Shown: piece after piece, positions 24,455 to 37,500 of the stretch
Layout: each line of letters starts with the position of its first letter
Position numbering within the stretch: the stretch's first letter is position 1
Source of the DNA: Actinostola sp. cb2023
Lineage: Eukaryota > Cnidaria > Anthozoa > Actiniaria > Actinostolidae
Direction of reading: 5' to 3'
Assembly (NCBI GenBank): GCA_033675265.1
Contig: JAUJYZ010000974.1
Location: 409,501 to 473,500, forward strand
DNA: 64,000 nt
Notes under the pieces: generated by a model
Told to the model about the DNA's origin: nothing
The model's database searches: none
Seen by the model: only the letters and a program-made list of their open reading frames with translations
Translations under genes and position numbers: made by a program

Positions 24455-24775
24455 AGGGAGAGAGGGAGGAAGGAATGAAGGAATTAGAAGGAAGGAAGGA
24501 AGGAAGGGAGAAAGAAAGGAAGGAAGGGAGAAAGAAAGGAAGGAAGGGAGAAAGAAAGGAAGGAAGGGAGAAAGAAAGGAAGGAAGGGAGAAAGAAAGGA
24601 AGGAAGGGAGAAAGAAAGGAAGGAAGGGAGAAAGAAAGGAAGGAAGGGAGAAAGAAAGGAAGGAAGGGAGAAAGAAAGGAAGGAAGGGAGAAAGAAAGGA
24701 AGGAAGGGAGAAAGAAAGGAAGGAAGGGAGAAAGAAAGGAAGGAAGGGAGAAAGAAAGGAAGGAAGGAATGAAGG
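24455..24775. repeat. 20-bp polypurine minisatellite
   Basis: About 14 copies of GAAGGAAGGGAGAAAGAAAG. One strand is all purine for about 300 bp. All frames are open (Lys-Glu-Gly-Arg one way, Phe-Leu-Pro-Ser the other), a property of the unit. Confidence 0.97.
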
Positions 24776-25261
24776 CCCACCAATCTTTGTACTCAACGCG
24801 CATTTTCCACACTTCGTTCAATCAGATATTGTTCAATCTGATAAATCTATAGATGGCTGTGAAGGCATAATTAACGACCGAGACGATGTACTGAACGGTT
24901 ACAATACCTTAGCATGGCTGCTGAATCATTTACTAATACTGTGGGTACATTATATTAACTCGACTGGAACTAATTGAGATCAATTCACTGAGTTTTCGAT
25001 TTCTATTTGTTAAGAGTGTGGCTTTCAAATCCACTGACCGGTTGAGGATATAATATATGCGATTCGTTTGTGGCTTTTACTGTCATGTCGTTTTGTGGGA
25101 CACTTTCAAATGATTCATCGCGTCAGTATTTTACTCACTTGCCTTTTCGTCACGATATAGTCGCTTTTCTATTTTGCGGCAAACCAAGTTTGCGCATTCG
25201 ATGCCGCATGATGTAAAACATCTAAGACATTGGTATTGAAAAACTCCTTGGGGAACCGATT

Positions 25262-25397
25262 ACATACAATCTCTATTTGGTAATGTAGGTTCAATTTAGA
25301 GGCTTAATAATTTAGCAATCCCGTTATACTTACAATCTCTATTTGGTAATGTAGGTTCAATTTAGAGGCTTAATAATTTAGCAATCCCGTTATACTT
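25262..25397. repeat. 67-bp tandem duplication
   Basis: ACAATCTCTATTTGGTAATG through AGCAATCCCGTTATACTT occurs twice in direct succession with no differences that I can see, so the duplication is recent or a local assembly effect. Confidence 0.85.
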
Positions 25398-26065
25398 TCT
25401 AACTTTATTGTGGATTCACTGAGGTTACCAACTACACTCTGACAGCGTGAGGCTTTTGTAAATGAAAATCGACCTACAAGCTGGAATAGTCCTATCTACC
25501 TATATACAGCTATATTTCAAAAAATGTTGAAAACTGAATACTGCATACTGAATAGTGCATTCCTAGTGCGGGCCTCGTTATTTTTAAATAAAAAGTAAAT
25601 ATACAGCGATTTGTTCGCCATATGGAGCTAGTATATTGTTTCTGATGGAATACACAAAAAATAAAATAAATTATTATTATTTATATTACTTTAGACAATA
25701 AAACACAAGTCCCATAATGCATTTCGGTCTTGGAATACACTATATTCAGTATCAACGTTTTTTGAAATTGCTGTATATATATGTTCTTTGTATGACAGCG
25801 CTTAGAACAGTCCTGTATAGGCGCTATACAAGCAATTATTATTATTATTATTATTATTATTAAAATAAATGATCCTCGGAATGACAAATGATATAAAAAT
25901 AATATGATATTTAGAAAGCACTGAACACAGGAGATTGAGACTGTAGAGTTTTTATTGCAACAAATTGACAATGATTTCCAAATAGCGATTGGCTTATTGT
26001 ACACTGAACTGCTTTGCGACAATACTGAAACTACGGTGTTAGTACTATCAATTACTGCATGATAC

Positions 26066-26275
26066 GGTACGCTTAAAGCTCCCTTACGAGTTTAGAGCTC
26101 CCATAAATAGCTTAGAGCTCCCATAAAGGGTTTAGAGCTCCCTTATCGAGTTTAGAGCTCCCATAAATAGATTAGAGTTCCCATAAATAGTTTAGAGCCT
26201 CCCTTCACGAGTTAAGAGCTCCCTTAAAGGGTTTAGAGCTCCCTTAACGAGTTTAGAGCTCCCTTGACGACTACA
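26066..26275. repeat. TTTAGAGCTCCC tandem repeat
   Basis: About ten units of 17-21 bp containing TTTAGAGCTCCC with variable tails (ATAAATAG, TTAACGAG, TTAAAGGG). Each unit contains an XhoII/SacI-like GAGCTC palindrome. No coding role is evident. Confidence 0.85.
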
Positions 26276-26284
26276 CTTCTCAAG

Positions 26285-26960
26285 TACATTAAGGCCTGGG
26301 TCTCAAACTTTTCAAAATGGCGGCCGCAATTCAAGAGGGGGTAGTCTAATTCTTTCTCCTTGTAATATTTCTTCTTAACACTTTGGCAATTACAATATAG
26401 CCACGATGTTCACAATTACACATGATATTTTCCATGGAAACATGGAATGTGACCTTTGAACTCTAATTTAAATAATTAATATAAAAGCCTCCTGCATCAT
26501 ATTAAAGCGTTTTACTATGCAGGAAATTGTTATACAAGTGAATCAGAGTTAGTCCATAGTATATATATCAAATGAGGACAATTGCAAATATTATCGGTAA
26601 GGCTGATTTAGGCTAAAATGAAATATGATACTTTCAATTTAAGATCATTTAAAAATATTTTTCTTCACCGTCCTCATTGGGATTATAAGTAATGACTTAC
26701 CCCCTATTCATATCCATAAAAATATCAGACATATGAAAACACTTTACTATAATGCAGAAGGCTTTTATAAAATTAGAGTTCAATTAGAGTTCAAAGGTCA
26801 CATACCAAGTTTCCATGGAAACTGTTATGAATTTTTTGTTAAGGTCGTGACTATATATTATTTGTCAAAGTTTTAAGGCAAAAGATTGCAAAGATAAGGA
26901 GAAAGACTACCCCCTCATCAAATAAACGGCAGCCATTTTGAAACCCAGGCCTTAATGCAC
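26285..26960. mobile_element. Inverted-repeat element upstream of the C22orf15-like gene
   Basis: The left end ACATTAAGGCCTGGGTCTCA and inner AAAATGGCGGCCG, GAGGGGGTAGTC are mirrored by GACTACCCCCTC, CGGCAGCCATTTTG and AACCCAGGCCTTAATGCACT at the right. The interior holds further pairing segments (TTCCATGGAAAC twice). About 675 bp, no coding sequence. It ends roughly 310 bp before the first coding exon. Confidence 0.7.
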
Positions 26961-27272
26961 TTGAGTTCGCGACTGAGTGATCTTTTTGTTGATATCACCT
27001 CTTGTGTTGTCGTTGTTTTGGGTCCATACAAATAAAAACAAAGTAAAATTAGATTTCCCTTGAGGGTCGGTATATTAAACATTGATTACTGCTCAGTCGT
27101 AGCGTACTTGACATTCACTTTAATTTCACAGCTGAGACGGAATATAACCGAAGATAATTCGGCTAAATACTCTTTATATGGCTTTCATTACGGTTAGGTT
27201 TGGAGGTAATGTTGTGGCAGTGTTGTTTAGCTTGTGTTCTTTAGTCTTTTTGTTCGAGTTTTGTTTGAATTA

Positions 27273-30200
27273 ATGCAATATTTTCGTCTTCAAGATGACG
27301 AAGAAGAACTTTTCAATCCCAATTGTGTCACTCGAAATCTGATGGACAATATTCAGCGTCGCTGCCGTTGCCAAAAAGGAGGTAAAATTGAACATGATTT
27401 CAGTACTCTCCCAGCCTAGAGTGTTTCAATAGTTCACGGACTGGTCGATGCTCCTTCAAGCTGATAAAGTATAGTTTGTTGTGAAAACATTCTGTTGACT
27501 GAGTCGAAAGTACATGTTACTTTCTGTGGCTTGGTCAGGGCTATGTTCTCATCACTTTGAGGTGTTTGTATGTTAGTTCTTTATTGTTGAAAATGCGCAG
27601 TTTATTGGCATCGGTATTTGAAGTTCAATGATTATTATTAAGACTTATGAATGTATGTGTGCTTATCTGAAATGTGTACTCGATCACAAGTGATTGCCAG
27701 GGTATCGTACTGAAATGGACGTCGATTTCGCTGACCAGTCAGTACTGTGTACACCACACGATGATACCGATAGTCAATTCACTGTTGATGCGTTTAATAT
27801 GAAAAGCTCCGTGTGACGTTGTACTCGCTGCATGACATTCACCTATTTTAAAAAAACGTTGTCGGTGAACTTGACCGTCAAGCCTACGCGACCAGACTGA
27901 AAAGGGTATGCGACATATTTTAATTCTGACATGGCCAAGTTAAGTTCTGCGTTGTACTCTCGCTTGATGGTTAAAAGCACAAATAGACTTTCAGATGTTG
28001 CTCAACGTGATCATAAACATCAAAATGTACCATCTACTCATGCTCCCTTTCCTTTCGGTCTAGTCGCGTACAGACAACGTTTTATGAAATAGGTGTACAG
28101 CTATTTCAAAAAATGTTAATATCTCGTGCGTATTGCACATTGCGTTTTGCATATGATTATACTGAGAATCATTTTTCTATTCTCATGAGGGCATAGAAAT
28201 CTGAATAAGAAAGAAAATTTCCAAATCATTCTGGTACTTGTAGTCATATGACGCCATCGTGAAAATCGCCTATAACTGCTGTTCCCTTTATTTACCCAAA
28301 CTCCTTTGCGCACTCCAATGAATCTGTTCACCTTTTTGCAACTGCTGTAACACACCAGTTTTGCAGTTTCAGATGCAAATTGTTATTTGGTTGCAGTTAC
28401 GTTAGATCTGTCAGACGAGGAAGGAGAGCTAAAGAACCTACCAGAATACGCCAATCAATACGCTCACAAAATCCTCAAAGGAAGACAGAAGTTTGTACTC
28501 ATAAAAATAGAAAGTAAGTATTGAATCACGTTCACGTTCAACTGGAATTAACACGCAGTCATAAGCCTGGTTCACACTAGCTCGGAATCGCAAGAGGAGC
28601 TTATGACCAGTGTGAACTAATATTAAATCGGAGTCGTAATCGCCGGTAAGATCGAGGAGCTTATGACCAGTGTGAAATGATCTAATCGGAGTCGTAATCG
28701 CAAGAGGAGCTTATGACCAGTGTGAACAAATGATCGGAAGCAGAAGGGCGACGGAATCATAAGGGTCAGAAGGTTTTCTTTTTCTTACTTTCTTCTCACC
28801 ACTAGATCGTAAGCTTCTTGCGACGCCGGTTAGTGTGAAGCCACGGAGCCCATACAAGCCACTTGAGTTGTCGTCCATCATTGAAACTATCAGAGATTCT
28901 AGTGATCAGTTATATTAGTGGTTTCACTCAGTTAACCCGTGAAACAAAATAGTTAATGTTATTTATTAACTGTTATTTCAGCACACTTAAATAAAGGTTA
29001 TATTCTTCTTCTTCTCACATCAGAGGGACTGGGCGATACTCCTACCACGTACACATCCATGTTGAACGACTTAGAGACAATCAACCCAAAACTACTTAGT
29101 AAGTCAATCAACAACACATCACTCCTGCAATCATGTATTTCTAGATTGCAGCATGTTTGCTTCTGCAATTGATGCATGCCAAATACTGTTGCCAGGCAAC
29201 ATTGTTACTAAACATTGCAGAGGTGGACATAGACTGCAGTAATACCGATGTCAGCAATAGAGTCGTGTTCATATGAGTGGGAAACCTACGGTACGGAGTT
29301 ACGGTCACGGTACGGAATCGAAGACATTTTATTCAACCAATCACAGCGCGCAAAATCATCGCTCAACCAATCAGAATGCTTGAATACCGCACGATGATGA
29401 CGCGATACGGTCACGGCACGAACCGTACCGTAGCTACTTCCCACTCATACGAAAACGACTCTATTGTACACAATTGATTACAATTAAGAAATGAAAGATA
29501 CCATAATCCATTGCGAACCTATAAATCAGTACCACTGTACAAACGTTCTAACACGTTCACACAAATGTGATGTTTTTATGAGGTATAGTATTATTGGCGC
29601 GCAAAGGATTGTGGTACAATGTACAACACTACTCCAGTGTAGACTCACTACAGCTTCGGTTAGTACTGAAAGTGGTTTCAATTACCATTTAAGCCCCATC
29701 TGGACATCTTAAAGAACACTTAACGGCCGATTTTCTAACAGTGGTTTTTCATAATATTGTCCTCCTGTTCGCTCAAAAGTCGTACGATTTCTACGAAACT
29801 TCAGATTCTTGTTAAATAGATTGTCATAATTTTGTCTGCCAGGTTTAAAAAAAATCTCTCGACTGCAAGTTGCGCGGCATTATTTTTATGGTCAGTTTTT
29901 AGGCCGCGCAACTTGCAGTCGAGAGATTTTTTTAAAACCCGGCAGACAAAATTATGACAATCTATTTAACAAGAATCAAGTTTCGTAGAAATCGTACGAT
30001 TTTTGAGCGAACAGGAGGACAATATTATGAAAAACCACTGTTAGAAAATCGGCCCGTAACGGCAAACGCGACTGAAAAATAAAATTTTGAATACATCCTT
30101 AAAAGCCTACATGTTTGAGTTATTACATGTGTTAAATGCAGAAATATCCGAGTGTTTTTGACGCGATACGAGCGAGTTTAAAAAATCACAGAATGCACTC

Positions 30201-30522
30201 GCAATTATGTTGGAGTCACCAGATAATTACATCAGACAATCAGTAATGCACATGAACCTCGTAAACTCTATCATGATTCATCATTCTTGTAGCTCGTCTT
30301 GAATTACTGTCCAAAACTAACTGCGACGGCAAACAGAAATCGGACGGCAGAAAGGAGTCAATGTGGACGGTGGCCAATCGGTCGCGAAAAAGCAGAGGTC
30401 AAGGTGGAAGTGCAGGGCGTTCGAGAAGTGAATCTACCCCAAGCAACAAAACCGACAGTAAAGGTTCTGGTTCAAGCAATTCACCACAATCAAAGACAAA
30501 GTCAAGAAAGGCAAACAAATAA
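27273..30522 (+). CDS. C22orf15/CXorf65-family protein
   Basis: Four exons: 27273-27381, 28397-28513, 29024-29098 and 30293-30522. Every junction is phase 1 with GT-AG borders, giving 176 residues, close to the roughly 150-180 of the human relatives. The start is the ATG before QYFRLQDDEEELFNPNC, aligned with the short N-terminal strand of the family. Exon 2 carries VTLDLSDEEGELKNL and YANQYAHKILKGRQKFVLIK; exon 3 has KGLGDTPTTYTSMLNDLET. These resemble 'LCDETG--L', 'YVLVRIIKGEDMASTRYESL' in C22orf15/CXorf65. The last exon encodes a basic, Ser-rich, probably disordered tail (SRSRK, KSRKANK). The family has no established function; a ubiquitin-like fold is my guess. Introns 2 and 3 hold inverted-repeat elements. 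AATAAA lies 55 bp after the stop. Confidence 0.75.
28563..28850. mobile_element. Inverted-repeat element with internal repeats, intron 2
   Basis: AAGCCTGGTTCACACTAG at the left pairs with sequence ending GGTTAGTGTGAAGCC at the right. Between them GGAGCTTATGACCAGTGTGA occurs three times. It is contained in intron 2 of the C22orf15-like gene. Confidence 0.65.
29257..29465. mobile_element. MITE family C, copy 1 (intron 3)
   Basis: Terminal inverted repeat AATAGAGTCGTGTTCATATG at the left and CATACGAAAACGACTCTATT at the right, with inner GTGGGAA/TTCCCAC and TACGGTACGGAG-type arms. About 209 bp. Related copies are at 40958-41166 and, as a half element, 52321-52405. Confidence 0.8.
29723..30057. 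mobile_element. Near-perfect foldback element (intron 3)
   Basis: ACGGCCGATTTTCTAACAGT at the left and ACTGTTAGAAAATCGGCCCG at the right. The two arms of about 160 bp are almost exact reverse complements, meeting around TTATTTTTATGGTCAGTTTT near 29885. The high arm identity suggests recent insertion or gene conversion. Confidence 0.85.
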
Positions 30523-30576
30523 TTAATAATTATTATTTATTAACATAACGTCATTGTACATTACTGTAAAATAGTC

Positions 30577-30582
30577 AATAAA
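30577..30582 (+). terminator. Polyadenylation signal AATAAA
   Basis: AATAAA begins 55 bp after the stop codon of the C22orf15-like gene and is followed by a TTTTCTTAATC stretch. It is the likely 3' end signal of that transcript. Confidence 0.6.
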
Positions 30583-30670
30583 TGGCCGATTTTCTTAATC
30601 AAATTGGTTCGAGATGTGTACCTTTACTGAAGGAATCAGAACTGAACCCATTCAACCTGATATAATAATA

Positions 30671-31215
30671 GAGCGAATGCAATAATGGCATCCAATTTCA
30701 ATCGTCCATTGCAAAAAAGAGCAGGGGACTGGGAACGAGTTTATTAGAATTAATGTAATTACGAAATTAAGTTTATGACATGAAACAACATGTTGAAATT
30801 ATCATATGTGCAAAGTTTGATGTGATTTGAGTGAATTCTGTCGGAATTATAAACTTTTGAAATTTTACAGTGAATGTATGGTTTGGGTAGACAACGCAAA
30901 AAAATACAGAGTTTGTATGGGAAAATGTACATCTTTGATGCCCTCTAGCATCGTCAATATTAAGCCAAAGTTCACCAAACTTTCCAGATTAGCTAAGTTT
31001 GATTTGCTCTGTCAGAAAATGATGCCCATTTTTGCTAGTTTCTTAGTGAATTAGTTTTACGGACTTAGTCCCAGTCCCCTGCTCTTTTTTGTAATGGCCA
31101 ATATTGTTCTGGACTGACTAGCCTCTCATACAAGTAAAAATGCTTTTGTGTTTCCACATGAACACGAGGCTAGTCAGTCCAGAACAATGGCAATTGAAAT
31201 TGGACGCCATTATTG
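30671..31215. mobile_element. Inverted-repeat element between convergent genes
   Basis: GCAATAATGGCATCCAATTT at the left is mirrored by AAATTGGACGCCATTATTGC at the right. A second pair, AGAGCAGGGGACTGGG and CCCAGTCCCCTGCTCT (30718 and 31068), lies inside, so it may be two nested elements. It occupies most of the gap between the C22orf15-like (+) and RSRC2-like (-) genes, which converge here. Confidence 0.75.
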
Positions 31216-31536
31216 CATTGAGTCTATGAACAACTCTATTCGACACACACACGGCAGCACACAACAAGTTCAGGGTTAGATTAAAGAATGCGCCCAGCGT
31301 GAAAGCCGCGGTAGAACTATATTCTGGGGTTTTTACCACTACGACAAATTTACCATTTGAAATGCAATTATTTAAGAATGGTACGAATATGCGCAAATAC
31401 TATTCCAGACTTCATTCTTTTCGCTCCTTGGATTCCGTGGCAAAAACGAGGAGGGCTGTGAATAGAAAGGGGAGGGGAAGGGTTATCCATTACATGGCTT
31501 TAGCATAGGAATACAAAATGTAATTGTACAGTTTTC

Positions 31537-34500
31537 CTAATGAAATTGCTGTTGTTGCCCCGAGTAACCCAGGCCAATTCCGCTCTTGCCACCGGCACCA
31601 CGTGACAACTGAAATGCACGTGATCTCTCGAATTCTGCCTCTAAATCTTTTAACAGCTTGTCTCCCTCTAAGCCTTGTCCCTGGCCCTCTGTTGTTTCTG
31701 ATGCGTTTCCTTTTATTCCCATTAATCGACGGAATTTAGCCTCCATTTGGCCACCTTGGTCGTTGGAAAAATGTGCACCCGAGCCCCATTGACCGGGCGC
31801 CGTCTGGAAATAAAAGATACATGTTATAGCACTCTACCACAGGTAGCCCAACAGAGTTGGATTACCTGTGGTAATTGTAAGCCAAGGTATAAATAAAGAA
31901 ATCATGTTGCATTGGGCTTCCTGTGGTAATTGCCCTATACCATTATGACGTAACGGCTTATTTATGAGGGGGACAGAATCGTGAAGAACAATAGAAATTT
32001 GAAATCTGCTCTGCTGAGGTTCGCTTGATTTCAAATTGGCTAGTTTCCAGATATTATGTTCATCGATGCTTTTCCCACAATATTTACTGTGTTTGGTGAC
32101 TTTTATCGCTTTCAGACCATCTGTAAAATACATTTATTTGGGAAATCCTGTGTGTTGTTGCTGTTTTGTCCCCCTCTAGCGACCATGATCCTTAGCGTTT
32201 AAACAATAGATTGTTTTGATGTGACGTCATAGTGATATAGGGCAATTGTTAGCCAAGGGAAGAAACTCTGTTGGGCTTCCTGTGGTAATTGTGAAGAAAG
32301 GGAAGAAACTCTGTTGGGCTTCCTGTGGTAATTGTGAAGAAAGGGAAGAAACCCTGTTGTGCTTCCTGTGGTAATTGTGAAGAAAGGGAAGAAACTCTGT
32401 TGGGCTTCCTGTGGTAATTGTGAAGAAACTCTGTTGGGCTTCCTGTGGTAATTGTGAAGAAACTCTGTTGGGCTTCCTGTGGTAATTGTGAAGAAACCCT
32501 GTTGGGCTTCCTGTGGTAATTGTGAAGAAAGGGAAGAAACCCTGTTGGGCTTCCTGTGGTAATTGTGAAGAAAGGGAAGAAACTCTGTTGGGCTTCCTGT
32601 GGTAATTGTGAAGAAAGGGAAGAAACCCTGTTGGGCTTCCTGTGGTAATTGTTAGCCAAGGGAAGAAACTCTGTTGGGCTTCCTGTGGTAATTGTTAGCC
32701 AAGGGAAGAAACTCTGTTACAAAGGCCGTCGTTACCTCATTCTTTTTGCTGCCCCACAAAAGTTTCTTCTTCTGTTGTTGCGCAGCGTATTGCTGTGGAT
32801 TCACTACCGAAGGGTTTAGATATTCAGGCATGTTGATAGCATGTGCTTGAAATTGAGCTTTCTGTCTCATGGCTTCCGCATGTACGGCTAGTTTGGCCTG
32901 GACCTCTTCTGACGTAGGCTGTTTGGTGGGCCCTACAGGGACTACACGACAAGATACTATTTAGAACATATATAGTACATTGATAATCCTTATTTATGGT
33001 TGAATTATGTTTATACACCCTGTGACACACCCTGTGACACACCCTGTACGCTCATGTCTGACGAGAAAACAATGAAACATTATCGAGAGAAAACTGTAAC
33101 AATTGGTCCTCAGATTGACTCGGCAACGTTACGACGCAATGTGTATGTCATTGATGTCATCAATAACAGGACAGACAGACACATAAAAACTACATGTCAA
33201 TCTGTTTTTTTACAATAACAAAAACGCAGACTTTTCATAATTTTCTAAGGGAAAATACGACACAGATGTAGGTGATAAATGAAGCAATCAGCGTACGAGA
33301 GTTATTTGTAACCATACAACTATAGCGAGCGGCTTTACCTTTCACAATAGGTGTTTTAATTCTGTACGATATACGATCTTCTGAGGAATATCTTCTTTCT
33401 CTGCCATCATCACGTGATCTTGAATCACGCCTATCGTCACGTGATCTATAACGCCCACGCCCACGCCCACGATTATCGTCGCGATCCCGACGATAACGAT
33501 CCCTATCACGATCCCTATCACGATCTCTGCCTCGATCACGATTCCGATCCCTGTCGTAATCTCTATTACGATTTCTGTCACGATTCTTGTCACGGTTCCA
33601 GTCACGAACTCCACGATCAACCTCACGTACGCGGTCACGTCCAAATTTGTCTCGGTATGTCTCTATACATCGATGAAAAAAATGTTTTTCTAAGTACAGT
33701 AGAAAATTATCTACAAACGCTGCAGAACCTTTGGTACAAACTGCCCTTTATCTTACACAGTATAAATTCCAGGTAGTTTGACTCTTTTAAAATTAGATGC
33801 GTTTGAGTGTTACATGTAGGTGTGAATGGGGTAAATGACTCACAACACATTAATCTACCTTTCTGAGGACTCTTTGATCTACTTCTCGAGCGCGATCTTG
33901 AGCGACTTTTAGATCGGCTGTGTGACCTATCTCGATTCCGCTGCTCTGATGATTTTCTACACGACGAAGTTGAGCTCCTTCTGTTCGAATCAGGAGATTT
34001 GGATTCCCTGTGTTTGTCGTTTTCTCTTTGTTCCGAGGACTCTCTACGAGCCGACGTGACCCCGGGAGAACTCGGTCCACTTGGTGAATATCGTTCGCCA
34101 GGAGAACGGGATCTTTCTTGTCTTGTTTGTACGGGACTATTGTCAGGTGACGCCCTTCGTCTTGGACTATAACTCTTTCTCTGCGAGGGGCTGGTGCTCT
34201 CCTATAACATGATATTTTAGGAACTTTAAGAAAATCATTAGTATTTGAACTATTATTAAGCAAAGTCCATTAAGGGAGTGTAGGTCAGTGCCTCTGGGAC
34301 CAGGGTAATAAAATAGTAAGTTTGACTGGATTTAACGTGGAGCCCTGGGGTGCTTACCATTTACCCGGAAAAACCGGAAATTCCGGTTTAAAAAAAAAGC
34401 CGGTATGTGTCATTCCGATCGGAAAGTTTCGGAAAACTCGGTCTAATGGTACGCGCGTCTACGGAAAAACTGAAAAGAGCGGGAAAAGTGGATTACCTCA

Positions 34501-37500
34501 ATCGCTGGACGCGTTTTCTGGAACTTTCCGATCGGAATGACGACACATACCATTTGTTTTTCCAACCGAAATTTCCGGTTTTGCCGGGTAAATGGTAAGC
34601 ACCCCAGTTCTGGACTTATGTACGTTCAATGCTCAGAGGTACAATACGTGTCCCCACCCTGTTTGACACAGTACGACTGTTTATACCAACAACAATTAAC
34701 CCACCTACACAAAAAGCAGACGCTTTTTGGGTCGCGGTTCTTTCCTTTCCCCACAGCTAGTGGGGAAAAAAAGCGTCTGCAAAGGAGGCTAACCTACATT
34801 ACCTCAAGAAATCGAGCGCAAAGGCCGGGAATGATTAACCGTTGACCAACTTTGCTTTACGCATGAGGACTCGCAGTCCAAGCTCCCCACCCTTTCCCTC
34901 TATTAGCTTAGGCCCCGTTTACACGGTGCGGACGAATTTTTAACCGTTCAAAGTTGTACGTTTAGGCGTTCTGTGCTATCCGGACAAAAATTCGTACGCC
35001 TAGCCACAAGATCGAGGTCAAATTTTTGACTTACACGGATAAAAAACATTCTCGTTCCCAGAGCTCCTCGGTTTCGGTCCTCTCCCGAGAAGGCTCTGGT
35101 CGCAGCCATTTGAGGCTCGATGCTGATTGGACGAAATATAACGCATGCGTATTTGAAAACATATATCAAGAACAATAAGAACAATGAGCCCAAAGGTAGC
35201 CCAAACGTAGAATCAGTGGGTCGTGACGTCATTGAATATTCGTTTGACCGTTGGATTTCCGAATGGTCTCGGGAATGAGCTCTTAGAAAGCCTTCAAAGG
35301 GTATGAGATTCTCAAAAATGTCTTCACAACAGTAGTCTGATAATTAAAGAACACTTTGGTGTAGAAATCTGAGCAAGAAATTGTATTTTTGAGTGGTTTT
35401 GAGCGATTCGAAAATTTCACTCGTTTCGAACATACCGTATAATTAGGAAAGGTTTGCAACTCCGGCCACCAAATGTTTACGACAACTGTCGCTAGCTCCA
35501 AAAGCATCCAAACACTCAAATAGCTTAAATAATCACACATTCTCAAATAAATTCTCTTTTAAATGAGCTTTTAGTCACATTTTTTTGTCCACTCTATCCG
35601 GAAAAATATTTTTTTGAAGGTCGACAAGTCGGCTAAAAATCTGCCGTGTCCATCCGCAGGCGTTTGCTTTGCGGTTACCTGTGGACTCATTGTTCTTGAT
35701 ATATGTTTTCAAATGCGCATGCGTTATATTTCGTCCAATCAGCATCGAGCCTCAAATGGCTGCGACCAGAGCCTTCTCCATTCTCGTACCCAGTGCCCAC
35801 TCGTCATTTGGTTGGTCGTGGGCTCTGGGAAACCCTGAAATTTTAGCGAATTTCATTGGCTGATGAAATCAACAATGACTGATCGTATTTGATTGATCCA
35901 TGAGATCAACAAAGATTCAAACTTGCAAGGCGAACGAAACGATTGACAGTGACGGTTGTATTTTCATACAATGGTATTCCGTTTTTGAATTATAAATCTA
36001 TGAAATGAGTGACTGTGTAGACATAAATTGATCTGAATTCGTAAAGGGAGATCTAACAATATATATATATTAACGGCTGCAGTGACCTACCACCGGAGAA
36101 GACGTAATCGATCGTACCGTCGAGCCAAAGGAATATTTTTATAATTCAAGAGAAACAATATTAAACAAAGCGGAAGACACGAAGGCTCACATGCAAGATT
36201 ATATTAGAACATGTATTTATCGTCCAGCCTTTATCGCAACAGAGCCAGAGAAGAACCGGTGATGAATGTCGAAGGGATTTTAAACGGCTACACGAAGATA
36301 AATGTACAAACTTGTGTACTTGTTACATTGTTTGAATATTCAAACCAACGTGAACACTACGTCGCCAGTAGACTCTTCCACAGTACCCGCTCTCAGCGGT
36401 CTTTAGTATGAGCATGCGCTCTGACGACTTGGTCGTCAAAATTTGACGACCGAGCAACAGGGTTTCCCAGAGCCAGCGACAAACCAAATGAGGAGTGGGC
36501 TCTGGGTACGAGAATGAGCCTTCTCGGGAGAGGACCGAAACCGAGGAGCTCTGGGAACGAGAATGGATAAAAAATTGACCGACTGGCAGTATGCTCTGCG
36601 CATGATCAGAAGGTAAAACCACTGACATTGTCATATTGATCCGTGTGAACGGTGTGTACTCGTCCGGTACCGTGCGAACGGATCCTTAGTCTCTATATAG
36701 CGTAGTTAAGGTTTTGAAGCCTCACCTTGAACGAGTCTACTCCATTACCCCGTTCATCACGACTGGATTCATGACGATCACTTGGGCTTGGTCTACGTGG
36801 TGACTATGTCGATTGGTGATCAAAAAGAGCATTTATAATAAACTGTCTCACTCCTCCCTTTGTGCATGCTAAATAGACTTTTCTACATTCGGTAATATAA
36901 AGTCGTGAGACATCAACACCAACTTTTATGTGGATTTTCATCTTTCTTAAATTCAAAGTGGAAAATGTGCACATTTTTCTACCGTTTCCACTCCAACGTG
37001 AATTAAAGGGGGAAATCAATGCACATCCCATGTTTTCACAACTCTTCCGGTGAATAGATATTGATTTACAGTCTATAATGAATAGCTGACAGGTGTGTTT
37101 CAGGTGTGTTTTAGCTCTGTGACTCAATTAAAGGCTTTACTACAAATCAAGTTCAGTATTTACATTTAATTTACCTAAAATCTTATGGACGTTTTAAGTT
37201 AATTTTGAGTACCATCATAATAATGCACCTACATGGTACATGTACAGCACATGATAATTTGCTGTACATGTATCTTACTAACTGAATATGGTAGTCTATC
37301 CAAACACTGAGGCACCTAGTACCTACATGGTAAAGTACCAACAGTATAATCAACTTGTGCCTCAGAACCTGCTAAATAATGTACCACACTGGCAAAGTAC
37401 TAATATGGCAATATCCTTTATGTAACTACCATCATAATATTGGACGGACCTATACGATATTGCACCTACACGATATTGAACCAACATGATATTGTACCTA

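Larger units (their letters stand above)
23570..27272. other. Intergenic, no gene recognised
   Basis: Between the secreted peptide gene and the C22orf15-like gene I see a purine-rich 20-bp array (24455-24775), a 67-bp tandem duplication (25262-25397), a short ATT run near 25837-25862, a GAGCTCCC repeat block (26066-26275) and an inverted-repeat element (26285-26960). No exon set was found. Confidence 0.5.

Noticed and set aside
33414..33776. Plus-strand 120-residue His/Asp/Tyr-rich frame
   Set aside because: It is the antisense shadow of the Arg/Asp-rich exon 6 of the RSRC2-like gene.
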